Shown here: positions 37,401 through 51,800 of the stretch, in pieces
Layout: the number at the start of each line of letters is the position of its first letter
How positions within the stretch are numbered: the stretch's first letter is position 1
NCBI GenBank assembly: GCA_013365325.1
Contig: JABVXV010000001.1
Coordinates: forward strand, 620,001 to 684,000
Direction of reading: 5' to 3'
Source of the DNA: Dipetalonema caudispina
Taxonomy: Eukaryota; Nematoda; Chromadorea; Rhabditida; Onchocercidae
Length of the DNA stretch: 64,000 nucleotides
The notes under the pieces: generated by a model
What the model was told of the DNA's origin: nothing
Database searches by the model: none
The model's input: only the letters and a program-made list of their open reading frames with translations
Position numbers and translations under genes: made by a program

Positions 37401-40400
37401 CTTGTACAATTACTGAAGTAGCTTAGTCTGATTGATAAACACAACAATTAACAACACTTCAAGTCTATGCAGCCTTCGTTAAAACTGAAGCACAAAGACT
37501 CTATCTGCTTTCGTCACTCAACCATCAAATAGTGTCAGTAAACGAAAAGTGAAAAGGGGTACCGATGTGGGATGGATCAATCTGACGAATGATGCATGGT
37601 TCCTCAAGCCCAGTTGGACTTCTTACTGATGCTGATAGATCTTCAATTCCAGCATTGTCAAAATTAACTGAGATCTGCAAATTTGAAAAGATAAATAGTT
37701 TCGAATAACATCAAAATGTAAACTAAAAAATGTGGCTAAATATAATACCTTAAAGTTGATAAATACAGTAATAGCTTTGCATATTTAAACTTGAAGTTTT
37801 TTGTGAAAACGATTTGTTATGAGCGTACACGGCGCTGGATCTGATTAGAAAATTGTTGTACATATAACAGAAAATGAAAACTGAAAACAAGTTGTCTGAA
37901 ATAAACCTCGGCTGTTGATTTAAGGGACAAATGCGCTCGCTTTTGACCTTCATCTTCCGCAAACACAATGAAGGGGGAATTTTTCATTGGTTTTCCGGAA
38001 AGCTTGACGTGAACTTTGTATTCCCCAGATACCGGGGGTATCCATACTACAGAACATGTGCCATCCTATAAGAAATTATTATCAACGTACAGAAATAGTT
38101 GGAAGGAAAAATTTTACATATAAAGTCAATATAATCACCTTGTTATCATGGCATTTGATTATAGCTTTTGCTGTGCCTTCAATAGCCACAGATAACTCTT
38201 TAGTAGGTGAACCTTTCGCGCAAACTGTAAATGCTGCTGGTTCACCAACAACAGCCTGCAACAAGCCAGGACCATATACTGTCGCATATTCTTCATCTGT
38301 TTCATTCACATAAAATGAAATTGGACTTCCAGACATGTTAACGCCATCATGTTGAATTGACAGCACATGACTACCACACTCCTTCGGGTGATATGTCACC
38401 GTTACACTTCCGTCCCCATTATCCTGTAAACAAAACAATCTACATAAACTATTTCCATTACTAATAAATATCTCGAAAGCACAAACTTTCTAATGCAGGA
38501 ATTGATACAATGACTAACACTATTGCCTCTTCCTAAACTTATTTGCATAATTTTTCCATTTCAAAATAAAAGAGAAAAACTGTATTGCAAAATCACAGTA
38601 ACGGCTTCCTTAAAAATGAAGAGTTTCTTGCACTAAGGAAGAAGTACTACCTAAATCTAATTCAAACAACTGCTTTAAACGTTTCAATTCAAGTGTGAAG
38701 TCTCGTAACTCACGTTAATGTAGGCAATATCATTTGTACCAGATGGTATTTTGACGTAAGCAGTAAGTTTCTTGAACTGATATTCTGAAGTAACAGAAAA
38801 ACGAAAACTGTGAGGTACCAGATGTTCGCCATCTTCAGATTTCGCCGTTTGTCCGGAAATATTCTTCTCTTCACCCACAGGAGGTAGGACACACTGAAAA
38901 TGCCCCAGATTTTCTTCTAGAAAATTATCTGTGTATTGAATGTAATTTCTAAGAGTGGTTATCCTTTGCGTTTTTATTGTCCCTTCTAGCAAAAATCCAG
39001 TCTTTTCCTAGCTAAGTTTTTTGAATAATTACCATTTATAGGTCCAACATTCGTAATAAACAACATTCAATTTCAAAAGGAAAACCTCAAAATCGAATGT
39101 TCCGCCAGGGATATCAACGCCTCCATACATTAACACAACTCGATGCTGCCCTTTAGTGTGCGGCGTAAGTGTTGCAGTGTAAAAGCCATTCTCATTCTCA
39201 ATTTTTGTTTCCAAGTCAATCCTATTGGAGAGAACATTTAATGTTCCTTCTCCTCCATTCTTAGCATTCACCAGAAAAACTTTCGGCTCTCCAGCAGTCC
39301 AAAACTTATCAAGTGATTTTGCTGAAACAATATGTAATACAACCGGCACAAAAAAGTAAGCTACCACTTACACTGCCTTGAGAACATGTCTCGGTCATTC
39401 AAAAAAATCACAGCAGAGCTTCTCAGAATTGAATTGTATCTAAGTTTGGATACTTTATGAATACTGTGAAGTTTTGAAGGAAATCTCACATTCCACGAAG
39501 CATTTATTTGCCGAGCCCACCGGTACAGCAGTTAAGATATACGGCTCTGAAAACGGCTTCCCATTAATGTATATTACGATAATATACATTCCTGCCAAGT
39601 CTGGTACGAAATCCAGTAGGTATACTCCCTTGTCGCAATTTTCGGTGAGCACTGATTTCCGCAGCTTACCGTCTGGACCCTACAATGTTCGAAAATGAAA
39701 AATCAATCTTTTTCCATGTCTAGAAGTCTTCCCTCATAAAATCCTGCATGCAAAAGTGGCAGTAGCTAAGCTATTTCACTTTGCGAGTTGATTTAATTGC
39801 AGAAATGATGGAAAAATAAAATACAGGACTACCGATAGCTTATTTTGCAGATTATTCCAACGGATATTTCAACAGATAACATTGCACTTTTCAAAAAATT
39901 CATACATATCCAGACATACGGTTGCACTGGCTATCATAACATTAGTAAAGCTAACAACAATCTCAAAACTAAATATTGCTAAATCGCCAATTTAATACTA
40001 TTAATTACCAAATGCCTCACTTTTATTTCTGCGACCAACTCATCAATTTTTCCAGCTTTCGTAACGTCGATCAGGGCTCCAAACTGGAGAGACGCTTTTA
40101 TTGTTGACGGCAGGGAACCACCAGAACGATCTCTCAATACCACAGACTCTAATTCCTCTTCAGGCTTGATGACGAAAATCATCGGTCTGGAAAAAATTTT
40201 GCGAAAAAATTAAGCATAGAAAAAACTGTAACATGGAACATATATAGAAGAAACAGCGCATCCGATACTTTCTATATCAAACTGCAATAATTTGCGAGAG
40301 TAGTTAATATTCCAAAATAATATATGAAGCATAGAAAATCACAACTTTCCAAGCAGTTCGTTCCCATATAGTAGTTCCAATGTTATTGTTTCACTTGTCG

Positions 40401-43351
40401 TAGTGTTTGGGATGAAAGTAATTCGATATACTCGGGGTCTGATTTCTTCAACAATCGGCTGTTCGAAACCAGTAGGAAGACGCGCACTCACTGGTTCTAA
40501 TGCAGTGAGTGTAGCATCAATAATAAGGGAATTTGGTATTCTAGCTCGGGCAAGTCCATTATTACTTTCCGTTATTATAATTTTCGATGGATCACGCTCA
40601 TAATCGGCTATTACCATGAATGGAGAACCTTTAAAAAAACTGGTGATTTTTGAAATCCTGTTCAATTTTTCACACGCTAACTGTGTAAGTAATTTCTAAT
40701 GGACGGAGAAGTGTTTTACAACAGCGTGAGCAACGAAAAGCAAGATACTCCGAAACAAAAACACCTGGGATTTGTTTTTGTTTATCTCCGTAATAAACCA
40801 TAATTTCATACAATCCAGGAGAATCTGGAATGTATTCTACTGTGCATAGACCATTCAAATTATCCATCATATTCATTTTCACTTCTGAGGGTCCTTTGAT
40901 CACCACTTCCATTTTGCCTTTTCCAGCATCCTTAAATCAAAATTATGGAAATAATTCTATGTTGTCATCGCTCTGAATAAACACACTAATACAAGTTTTA
41001 TTGGTGATATCACATTCTAAGTTGTTTCTTTGTTTTACATTCGCCACTTCAATTTCAAAGAATGAAGCATAACTTCTACATCTTAAGAGTTTTTTTATAC
41101 AGTACATTTTATGACATGCGACTATCGCTATCAGTGTCTACCAAGAACAATGCCACAGTTACTTGTTATTTTCGTGACTGCTGCCGTCACTTAATATAAG
41201 CTCTATTTCAAGCTCAAATTGAAAATAATCAACATAAATCTCATTCTGTACCACCTTCACGTCGACCAGAAATTTCGCTGGCATACCAACAATGGCACAT
41301 TCAAGTCCCTCACCAGTCGCTCGGCATTTAGTTATGTCTTCGCCATGTTGAACAGTAACTAGATATTCACGAACTAAATTTCCATCGAAAAAAATACATA
41401 TTTTGGTTTTTCCTAATTTTTCTGCTGTCCAGAAACCTGAAAATTGTACCAGTAACATTCCTTACAATAAATTAAACGTAGAGATAAGTCAAAAAATGCT
41501 ACAAGAATTTGCAGAAAATGTTACCTCTGTAAATGTTTGAATTATGTTCTTGTTCTAGAGATATCAAATATTTTGACCCATCAACATTTCCAATTTCTTC
41601 CGCAATAACTTCCAGACCGTTTTTTACAGGTGTCAAGTTCCCGGTATTAATAACAATATCTTTTCTCTGCCCAACTATCACGGCTTCTGAGCAATCAAAC
41701 ATAATGAAATTATTTCAAAAGTTCTTAAACTGTGGAATTAATCTATTGTAAGGTTAACAGAATCGAAAAATAACTAAAATTACTAAATACCCATCGCACT
41801 CTAACCATTAGTGAGACCATCCACCAAAATCGAAGAGATATCCATCCCTTCAACCGCTACAATTTTGGTTCTTGGCAATGTAGCTGAGTCACCAGATTCA
41901 ACGTCACGAACTGTCGCCATAATCTACAACAATCAACTTATAATTTAACCTAAAAAGTTAAAGTATAATATGCCATACTTTCTACATAAGTTGGACAAAT
42001 ATTAAGACAATAACCTCATGTTCGCCCGCAATTTCTGGTTGATATCTGAATTCATAAACGGTTTCTGAAAGCTGACATTGGGTATAATGAACTGAAGATT
42101 CATTTGGTCCTTTGATGACGACTTCTGGAACTACCATCGTATCACGCGTTTGAAGTGTAAATATCGTGCTAACTCCAACTACTGGCATCAATACAACATC
42201 ATGAAGTCGACCAAGTGACGGAGTGTACTTTGCACCAGGAAACTGTGAAAGATAAGTCATAACACTTTTCTCATCAACTGCAGGACTGATCAATTCCTCA
42301 GGCTCAATAAGCTGAAAATTAAAAAAAAACTACACTTGGTAAAACATATAAAAAAGCATTTACCAAATTTATAGAATGTTTACGAATTCTTTCTCTAAAA
42401 AAGACTAATCACTATAACCCAAGGCATACTGCAGTAACACCAAGATAATCGCTAGCAAGCCGCATTGCGGTAAGAGTTGATTGTAAAGCCTGTGATGGTA
42501 ACCATTTTCGCCAACCAACTTCTAAACCTGGAGCACAAGAATCGACCTGAAAGAAGCTTCCCATGTTAAATCAAGAAAAATAGAAAAAAGATTGCTTCGT
42601 TCTAAAATCATACCAAAGCACCAAGGAGAATCCCATCGTTCCAGTCGAAAGTGAAATTGGTGACGGAGAGTTCAACCGGCAACTTTGCTCTGAGCCAAGT
42701 CAGGAGTTTTTCTTTCGCAGACATTTCACCATTTTCTAATTCACCGCTTGGATGATCCCAAATTTGCTTTGAAATGGAATAATGTAAAATAAGTGTCCAT
42801 ACGAGACCCAAAATTAGTTTCAGATTGTGGTCTGCTATTGCTGAACTGTCTAAAAATGAATAGATCATGAGACGTGCATATAGAATGGATCCTTTCGCTC
42901 ATTTCCACCAAAAAAATTCAAGGGCATTTGCACCCGTAAAATAATTTTTTCTGAAATGAGGATAAAATAAGGACGTACCGATATTAATAAGCTTTATGTG
43001 TTCTTCGTTCTCCAAAAATTGCAGCGCAAGCGAAATATTTTCAAGTTTTTGATGGCGAAATATGACCTTTTTATTATGCCGACCAAACGACTTCCCAGAA
43101 AGTACTTCAACCAAACGAATTAATTTTAAGCCCTCTTCAAAATCGGTTTCCTGAAGGATACTTCACATATTGCAAGAGATGTGAGTAGAACATAAAGCAT
43201 ATAATGAAATACTGTGAAATAATCTATGCATTCTAAAACATACCAAATCAGACACGGTTACGTCCACTTGTTCTAACTTCTGCCTAACCCATCGAGTGAA
43301 GGTATTCAATTGAATTCTCTTCCATGTTGCGTCATGTTGCTGTTCGACCAT
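31459..43351 (-). CDS. fln: Filamin, actin-crosslinking protein
   Basis: Filamin crosslinks F-actin and anchors membrane proteins. Thirty exons, about 1690 residues: 43351-43244, 43150-42979, 42849-42614, 42546-42430, 42311-42015, 41923-41806, 41686-41525, 41436-41255, 40930-40765, 40628-40346, 40186-40021, 39679-39490, 39321-39086, 38893-38714, 38423-38139, 38065-37907, 37674-37563, 35774-35674, 35601-35505, 35230-35078, 34996-34920, 34788-34572, 34469-34270, 33855-33757, 33599-33378, 33203-32961, 32639-32567, 32174-32089, 31979-31829, 31643-31459. Two CH domains form the actin-binding head ([37 protein letters not shown]), then about 15 Ig-like filamin repeats (GPS and IPGSPF-type signatures), ending in the dimerisation repeat ([14 protein letters not shown] ... 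[12 protein letters not shown]). The last third resembles vertebrate repeats 17-24 closely. Phases agree throughout; the exon at 32639 lacks an AG acceptor. An acceptor just before the ATG suggests trans-splicing or a further 5' exon. Which nematode paralogue (fln-1 or fln-2) is not settled. Confidence 0.95.
33286..33305. repeat. T20 homopolymer in a filamin intron
   Basis: Twenty T in a row in an intron on the plus strand. It is a likely length-variable site. Confidence 0.9.
35876..36175 (-). CDS. Alternative N-terminal exons of a short filamin isoform
   Basis: Inside the 1.8-kb intron between filamin exons 37563 and 35774 lie two short exons that fit together. Exon A (36175-36140) starts with ATG and reads [12 protein letters not shown] to a GTAAGG donor. 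Exon B (35927-35876) reads [17 protein letters not shown] and ends in phase 1 at GTAAGT. Exon B then joins filamin exon 35774 in the correct phase (reading on as [12 protein letters not shown]). Neither can be inserted into the long form, because the upstream exon ends in phase 1 and both would then hit a stop. This implies an internal promoter and a short product carrying only the C-terminal repeats. The model rests on phase and splice sites only. Confidence 0.5.
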
Positions 43352-46300
43352 AGCTAACTGCAACAGATCACAATTTTACGTGCATAATTTTGGGTCTCTA
43401 GCTAAAATCCCTTTGAAAGCATACTCCAAGGAAGATTTCGCTTATTTTTATGATTTATCAAATCTGCAAACATTTTAAGATGATCATTACACTAGAAAAG
43501 TTTGCCAAATACAAAAATAACTCAATCAAATATTAACACAAGTACGTAGAGAAAAATTTTGATTTGTAGTTAATTACATTTAATAATTATTGATAGTCTC
43601 ACTATGATAATATAACCACTCTTAAAGAATTACATTAACGATGAAGAATTAATTGAAGAAAAGGAGAAAAAGCTAAAGTATAATGAACAAGCTTAATTAA
43701 GTAGAATAGAGTGATTTCATTCAGATGATCCAATGATCTCATATAAATTATTGCCATACCTAATACATTCCTACCATCTAATTAAATAACACAGTATCAA
43801 TAGAACGACTATATTCTTCTCTAACATTACTAATATTACTTAGATGATGAGATCAACAGATCAAAATGATAAGAATCCAGTCGACGTGCAAATCATCATA
43901 ATACGTGTAATAAGCTTATGTTAAAGACATTATAATTTGCACGTACATACCATTCATTATCATCATCATTTATACAAATTCCTTTATTTTATTGCACTTC
44001 TGAACTTTATGCAAATTTATGCAATGTGAATAGGGAAATGATCGATTTAACTAATGAATAATACTGCTCATCATTTAGTGGAATTCTCTTCCTACCTAAG
44101 TAAATCTCATTGAATACTTCACTCTTGATAGCAAATTAAATTGATAGCTGTTTGTAAAAATACACTTATCTCCTGTAAAAGATGTCAATTTTTATTTTGA
44201 TAGAGATTTCATATCATAAACATACATATATTCCATCAGGATATCTTCAAACATCGATTGAATTTATAATTTAGGATGTTTATGACAGCTTCTGTTACAT
44301 TTTCAAGTGGTCTAACTGTTTTAGGATTGCTTCGGAATCCCATGCAAAGCTCGAAATTAATCATTCTGTATGCTTATTGTATATTCCATGCATATGCTAA
44401 ATTTGATGAAGTTGACATTGTGACAGCTTTCAGCTTCAATATCTCAAAAATATCTTCTCTTTCTTTTCTCAAATTTTTTATATGTTTATTCGATTCGATT
44501 ATGAAAAATAAATTATAAGCATAAAACAAGCAATAGACAGAAATCCATTAATAAAGTTGAAAATTTGCAAAAAATAAGCTGATACTGTCAGATGTCATAT
44601 TTTTGTTTCCGAGAATGATATAACATTCTCATCGTTTTATACTTTTTCATATGATACTTCTATAGATCCTTGAATCACGTGACACTATCAATTTGATTTT
44701 GCGTTGATGATAAGGATCTCAGATGTTTTCTATTGAGGTTATTCCTTCCATATTACTATAATTTGCGATCCATATTGTTTCACTTTTTATTTCAAACATC
44801 ACCAGTCCTTCAATTTAAAAAACTGCATTACTAATTAAATTCAACGGAAATTGTCCTGTCATACGACTCAAAAATCTGTGGAAGTTTCTTTTCAACATCG
44901 ATCGCTATAAATAATGATATAATACTCTAACAGTGGGACAATACTGAAAAAAGGGTAGCATTGAAAAATGAATTTAATATTAGAAGTGATTGAAATATTC
45001 CTTTTTTTTTTTTCCAATAAATAGTTGTAGTATGCAGATAGATTACGTTTAAGCGGTCATTTGTTGGCTGGGATTGGAGATTTCAATGTTTTGTTAAGCA
45101 CTTTTTACTAAGAAAAGCTGAATATGAGAATGCGAATGTCAAACAAAAAGTAAAATACTTGACCATCTACTTAAAGTGTTAAAACCGATTTTCATTTGCC
45201 AGGTAAATGAATAGCCGATTTGCAATATCATTGATTGAAATGATTTTTTTTTACCTGGTTTCTTGCAACATATTTGTTGAACATTTCAATTTTGAATTTT
45301 ATTGTTTACATAACAGGAGAACTAATTAATTGATGTGGCATTCATTCTTCTTGTTCTGTGCATTATTTTCATCCTCAATTAATGTTCCAAATGTTAAGGG
45401 ACCATTGATGAAAATAAAAAAAAGCCAAAGTCAATAAAGTTCAGTTTATCTCTGACGTACTGATATCATGTTGAAGTTTTTATCCGTCGGGTACTTTATT
45501 ATGGTAGAAAAATTGGATTCCAATATTCTGCTTCTAAAATTATCTCCGAACACAATGCAAGTGGATAAAATTGTGCAAAAAATATAATAAGGGTATTTAC
45601 TACTGTGATACCCAAAAATGAATTTGTAGTATCCCTCTCGTTAATTATAAATGGGAGATCTCATCGAAACAATTCTTTAGATTATTTGTGCATTGTCTTC
45701 AGCAAGTATATGGCATTGCTTGCTAAAGTTAATAGTTTGTTGAAGTAAGGTTCTTTTTCTCAACCGCATCCACTGCACTGTAAAGTCAATACCTGTTTGT
45801 TTTAACGATCTAATATCATAGAATGATCAGTAAAGACTGTTGAAACTTAGTTGAGAATTTGGAGATGATCACCAGGAACGAAATAAAATGCAAGAGAGAA
45901 TAAAGAATATATGGGTACTTCGTTTTATTTTATCTTGTTAAATAAGTAATCCGTTATCAATATGATTTATAAAGTAATATAATAAGCATATAAACAATGA
46001 CGATATATAGGAAAAGTTCCATACGTAGCCGATGCAGTACAGTGACGCTCAAATGTGATGTCTTGATCCATCAAAATAATGAAAAATTCGTTGTTACTTT
46101 TATTATAGCCTTTTCTCATATTCTGCGAAGTTGAACTTAATTTTTAAGAAAAAAGATGTTACCGATAACATCGTTATTATTGAGAGTTAGTCTCCATGAT
46201 ACCTTTTTTTCAGAAGCGAAACCAAAAACAAGTCTTTGCTAACACATGACTATCCAAACGAGACGCAATGTTTTCTTTCTATTCTGGGACTGAAACTACT

Positions 46301-46994
46301 TTTTTTAGTAGACCTGAATATACATATATAAAATTATTTTTTGATTGTTGCAATAATGAAGATATATGAAAAATGATGAAAACTGCGACGAATAAAACAT
46401 CTTTAAGAGATCACTTGTAAAATAGTAGCTGTGAGAAATTAACGAAGAGAGGCAAACAATAAATGAAAAATAAAATAATAGCTCACTTTTAGAACGAGAA
46501 ATATCATTATTTTTCCGCATAAAAAATCGAGAATGGGAAAATGGCTGCCGAGGTTCGATCTCCACTTGTCATGCTTACGAATCCATGAATGAGGAATGCG
46601 AAGTAAATGCAAATAAATAAACATACAATGAAAATAACACACCAATTTTAACAATCAAATTCAAAAATTACTAGGAGCAACTGCAATTTTTTCATTATGA
46701 ACACTAGAGTTTCAAAAATCCAGGATGTTTATACAGCAAGCATTGCTACTGAAAATAAAGACTAAAACAGAGATAATATGTTTATGTTGAAGTAAAAATT
46801 AAAAAAAACTAAGGCTATAGGAGAAAAGGTATAAAATATAAAGGTTCAACTACGATGCAAATGATTCTGGACTTCTAAGTACTCTCAGAGCGATGGGAGC
46901 CGAGTCTTGAATAATTTTGCTAGAAAAATCTAATTCATGATGTTGACATAAGAAAACCTAATATCTGCACAACTTAATCTCATTAACATTAATC
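43352..46994. other. Intergenic region upstream of filamin
   Basis: About 3.6 kb between the filamin start and the stop of the SLC66A2 gene, both on the minus strand. It should contain the filamin promoter, possibly 5' exons, and the 3' end of SLC66A2. Short frames (for example 44276-44518 plus and 46305-46654 minus) are low-complexity and unsupported. A tRNA T-arm look-alike near 46550 lacks the rest of a tRNA. Confidence 0.4.
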
Positions 46995-48879
46995 TCAATC
47001 ATCAACTTGTGGCAATTGTACTCGACTTCTTGCTGCTCTCTTACCAAAAAAATAGACTTGCAACATTATTAATAGATCGATTGTAATCTGAAAATCGTAA
47101 AACTGCAGAACTTTTGAAACTAGCATTAAAAATCAAACATACTGAAATGAATCCACCCTAAAAATATGTCCACTACATAGATTCAAAATGGAGCATGATG
47201 CAAGTTCGAGGTTTTATTTTACATTTCCGCGTTATATGGCATCTAAAGTGATCAATATGGAGTTCGACGGAAGATCAAACATGCTAGCATATGAATTTCA
47301 CATTTCATTCCCCTATTTTGAAGGATGAACTTTATAATTCAAATCTTAACAATAAGTAAAAAAATTTTAAAACGAACTTGTATTATTCCACACAGCCAAA
47401 ATTGGGCTGGACTACTTTCATAGATGAAATAAGCTGTTTTACCACAATCTCCAACCATCCACACAAGTACCATCCCAATACTAAACATCTTGAATGTGTT
47501 AAAGGAATTTCGACAAAAATAATTTCGATATTTGAAAGAAAACGGCCTTTTTTATTTATTTGTAAACTCCTCATATGACAAAGCAGATGGGAAATTTTGT
47601 AAGCCTATTCTTCTCAGACAGGTCGTAAATATAGAATCAATTTTAACTAAACCTCATTCCCGACGTAGAGCGTCTTGAGCAATTCTGTTTTAGTTGAGGG
47701 AAACCCAAACATGCTTCGGAAAGTAAAGCAATTAGACCAAGAACTTCCACGTATATCACATACTGAAAAAATGCACGAAAAATTTCAAATTTTGGTAAAA
47801 CTGTACAAATAAGGTCGAGAGAGTCCGTAGTCCTGTTTTCTAAAAAGTTTTCATCTTTCGGTTCTTTATTTATTGATAACAAATATGGAAAGTACCCCGC
47901 TCAATAAGTAAGTAAGTATAGACGAAAATATAATGAAAGCGATAATTAGAATGAAATAACTTGAGAGATCATTCCACTGCCAAAAATGACTTATCAATTG
48001 ACCAGCTGAAAAAAAACTTGTTTTTTAGCCATTTAAAAAATAAAAAATAAATTAAAAACACTAAGAAAGTTAAAAATAAAAGTATCCAACCTTTCAAAAA
48101 AGAAGTATTAGAAAATTGAGAGGAACTGTTCTTTAAACCACGAGTCAAATAATCAAATAATACTTCTATTACATGTGCTAATGTCGATTAATGAATGATT
48201 CAGTTTGAAAAAGCATAATTATTTTAACAAATCAATAAAATTTGTAAAAATACTCAATGCAGAGGCACGCTGCGTTTTATATACATGCTTTCGATTTGTT
48301 CGCACTGATATTTCTAACATCAATATCATTGATATCAACATTACTATGCTTTGAGCAACAAGAGCCAATTCAAACCGCTTACCAAACCTAGGAAAGAAAA
48401 TCAGAGATAGTAGGATGATTGGCATTGTACGTTTAAATATCAGTCAAGGACAAAAAGACGCCTGCAACATACTAAATAAAAGTGACTGATTCCTGATGAT
48501 GAGTATTTCTTGTTATACATGTATAATAAAACAATGAATTACATCGATTTCAATTTGGGATTGCCAAAGATGGAAATTGTTTCTTCTGCGATCAATTAAA
48601 TTGCTAAGTTGACGATAGTTCCAGAAACCTAATTAACTGATTAAAAATATGAAAAATAAAATTAAAAAATTCTTTTCTTACTAACCAAAACATAATTCGA
48701 AGTATATTCGCTATGAGCAACGTCAAGCAGACAAACAATGAAAATCCACTGGCATCTTTTCGTTCGTAAATTTCTTTGTATTGGAATACGTATGCCAGTG
48801 AACCGCCAAATATAATGAAACCCTTAGTGAGGACAGTCAGAGATATGAAGAACATTTTCTCCAGTGGGATAAGATCCAT
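46995..48879 (-). CDS. SLC66A2 (PQLC1) PQ-loop repeat membrane protein
   Basis: Seven-helix PQ-loop family; SLC66A2 is an endosome/Golgi-associated member linked to lipid asymmetry, with transport substrate not settled. Six exons, 48879-48686, 48387-48254, 48005-47896, 47762-47653, 47480-47378, 47087-46995, giving 247 residues (human about 271). The first half reads GGSLAYVFQYKEIYERKDAS and LTLLIANILRIMFW, then a helix rich in LALVAQSIVML, HFWQWNDLSSY as in human HFWQW, and the second loop LGFPQLKQNCSRRSTSGMS followed by GMVLVWMVGDCGKTAYF. The C-terminus is polar (GKRAARSRVQLPQVDD). The first PQ motif is FQ instead of PQ. All six exons agree in phase. The ATG lies six bases after an acceptor-like ttttcag, so trans-splicing is likely. 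Confidence 0.92.
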
Positions 48880-51800
48880 TCCCGACCTGAAAATTTAAAA
48901 GATTAATAATAGTTTAAATGACACTGTGGGAAAGGCTTAACATGGAAGAATACGAATACGTTCCTTTTTTTTTTTTAAATCAAAAATGCAAAAAGCGCCC
49001 TAGGTAGAGGATCCAAGTAGATGCAAAACAAGTTTTGGAAAATGCAGTATTTCAGATCATTTGAACTGATGAAAGAAGAATTAGATCAGCAAATAGATAA
49101 GTAAATAAATAGGTAAGTGCTAGAGGTGAGTACTTCAGTCTTATTCATAGAAAAAGAATAAGCTGAAACAAGATGAAATAGATGAATTTAAGGATAGCTT
49201 GACAATATAACTATAGAAAGAAAAATGGGCAATGAAAAATCTGAGTTAATCCGATTTTTTTTTGATTTTGGTTTGGTGCTGCAGGTGACCAAATATGAGA
49301 TCACTACGAATATTTGATAAATACTTCCCACTGCTGACAAATAACTTTGCACTCAGTGATTTATTTCATCAAAATAAAAATATTAGAAAAAAAACATAAA
49401 AACAAACTTTTCAATGACGAACATTTTCTGTTGTTCAGTGAACAAACTATCACAGTTGAATGATTCAAGTTGAAATGCTGCTCATATCGATGATAAAATC
49501 ACTGTTTTTGAAATTCCAAACTCTGCAGTATGAAGGATATGGACTGATCCACGCCATATAATTTAATGATCAACGGAACAAGACAGGCATTGGTATGTGT
49601 ACCAGAATTTCCGCAACTTGAAATTTTTGTCACTTCTATTTACATTTTATTCCTGAAATCCCATTCATTTTCTGTTCATCAATAAATAGTGAGAAAGTAA
49701 AAAACGTAAGAAAAACGAAGAAAATCATTCCGCTATGAAACATATGGTTGCTGAGACAGCGACTTTCATCAAAATAATGGTGATAAATGATAGAAATTTA
49801 AAAACAGGGTACCATTTTTATTCTCACTATTACTTTTTTTTTCCCCTTGCTACAGTCTACTTTCAATGTATTTCAGAGTGGTAGAAAACAGTGTAGCTGG
49901 AAGTAATTGTACTGTTTATGTGTAACTTTCAAACAGATAAGAATACTCCACCTATCTATGTGAGTGAAGTTAAGTGGAAAAAAAGGTTATGTTGACTTGA
50001 GGTAAATAAAAAAAAATTGGTATAGACATATGAAAATAGTCAGCAGTTCGGAGATGGCTGAATTCATCTCATATTTTTCAATGTCGTTTACTATTCTATT
50101 TTACAAATCCGTAAATCACAGGTACTTGTTAATATATCAATCAATAGAACCAAGAAAACCCAAACAATCAACAATCATTTTCTGGCTGGTTATGAAAGAA
50201 TTTGTCCAAAACAAAACCCACAACATAACATTTGTGCGTCTGGTTTTTGGTGATGCAATAATAGATGTTATTTGGAATTTTCGGCAGTATAACTCTCAGA
50301 GGTGTTAAATGCATTCTGCGCGATAAACGAGATAAGGATTTAAAAATAAAACTCGGTACGTACAAATTGCAAAGAAAAGCAGTAATTTAAAATTACACTG
50401 CTTTAAACAAAATTCACGTGAAAATGAAATACCATTCTTTATTTCACAGATATGAGAAATCTTTTCAGATCTCTAACTGTGAATAGAAATGAGAAACAAT
50501 ATCTTTTTTGGAGATGCAATATCCAGTTTTTCATTCATTGTAGTTCCTACATGTTCTCATCTAATGCAATCGAAACATCCTTAACTGAGGCTCTTCTAGC
50601 AAATCTATCTAATGAAGCATCAACTACCTCAAGAATATTAGCCAGTTCATTGGATAGCTTTTTTCACATTAGCATCACATTATTTTTAAAGTCCTGTTTA
50701 CTTCTCAGATGGACATCTTTGGAAGCAATGGCCTGTAAACAGCATCAATGTATAATAATGACTGTAAAAGGTTGAGTAACTAAGAAATGAATAAAAGAGT
50801 GGAAAATAGAATATACACCTGAAAGTTTGGTCAAAGATGGTAACTTTAAGCATCATACTTTGATACCACATATCAGTGGGAAAAGCACTGAAGTAGCAGT
50901 TCAAACGATGAAATTCCACTCCGACCATCATCGATTTTAGCTTTTTGAAAACTCTGCAAGTAATGAGCAGTAATTCTGATAAGCAATATTTCTCCTTAAC
51001 TCTTGACCCAAACAATTTGATATTCAGCTGCTTTTCATTAATAATACATATTTCTTAATCATTATTATATATTAGTAAAACAAACAACATACACAAATTT
51101 TTGTGAAATAAGAAATTGGATGAAGAAGGAATAAGTAAGTGGAAATAGAGTAGTTGAAGCTAGTGTTTTTAATCCAGATTTGCTATTGAGATAAAGTAAT
51201 CACATGAAGATTATCGACATAACAACAATACCATTATGCAATCCATATCCACATTGTTTACATTAACTTCTAATCACCAGAGAGTAAACTATCCATTTTT
51301 CGAAAAAAATTACTACATAACATCAAAGTTGGCAATCATTTCCCACTAAAGGGTTGAATGTTAAATTTATATGAAAAATGAAAAGCTTACATTTAAAAAA
51401 TTCCACTATCCTTTCTGGTTTGTTGTTCGCTAAACTGCTAAAACTATTAGATAACTTCAGCCTACAATAACTCGACTGTACATCAGAATATGAATTACAC
51501 AAAAAAATGACTTTATATATCAATTCCCATTAAAATAGAAGAATAAGGATTAAATTCTTGGGAAAAAAGGAAGATGTTAGTGGTCAAAACTCGTGGATTG
51601 GCTAGCAATGCAATCGATAGAAAAATGCAAGCAAAGCTTTAAAATTTTAAAAAGAAAAGTGCAATGAATTATGCAATTGAGGCAACAGAATGCCATCGAA
51701 AAATGCACTTCTGTTAATAACATTATGACAGCATTAACACTTTATTTCACTTCTTCTCAGACACCAAAACACATTCACATCTTGCAGATGGACAAACAAC

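Noticed and set aside
46540..46575. tRNA T-arm-like gaggttcgatctcc
   Set aside because: No A box, acceptor stem or anticodon arm at the right distance.
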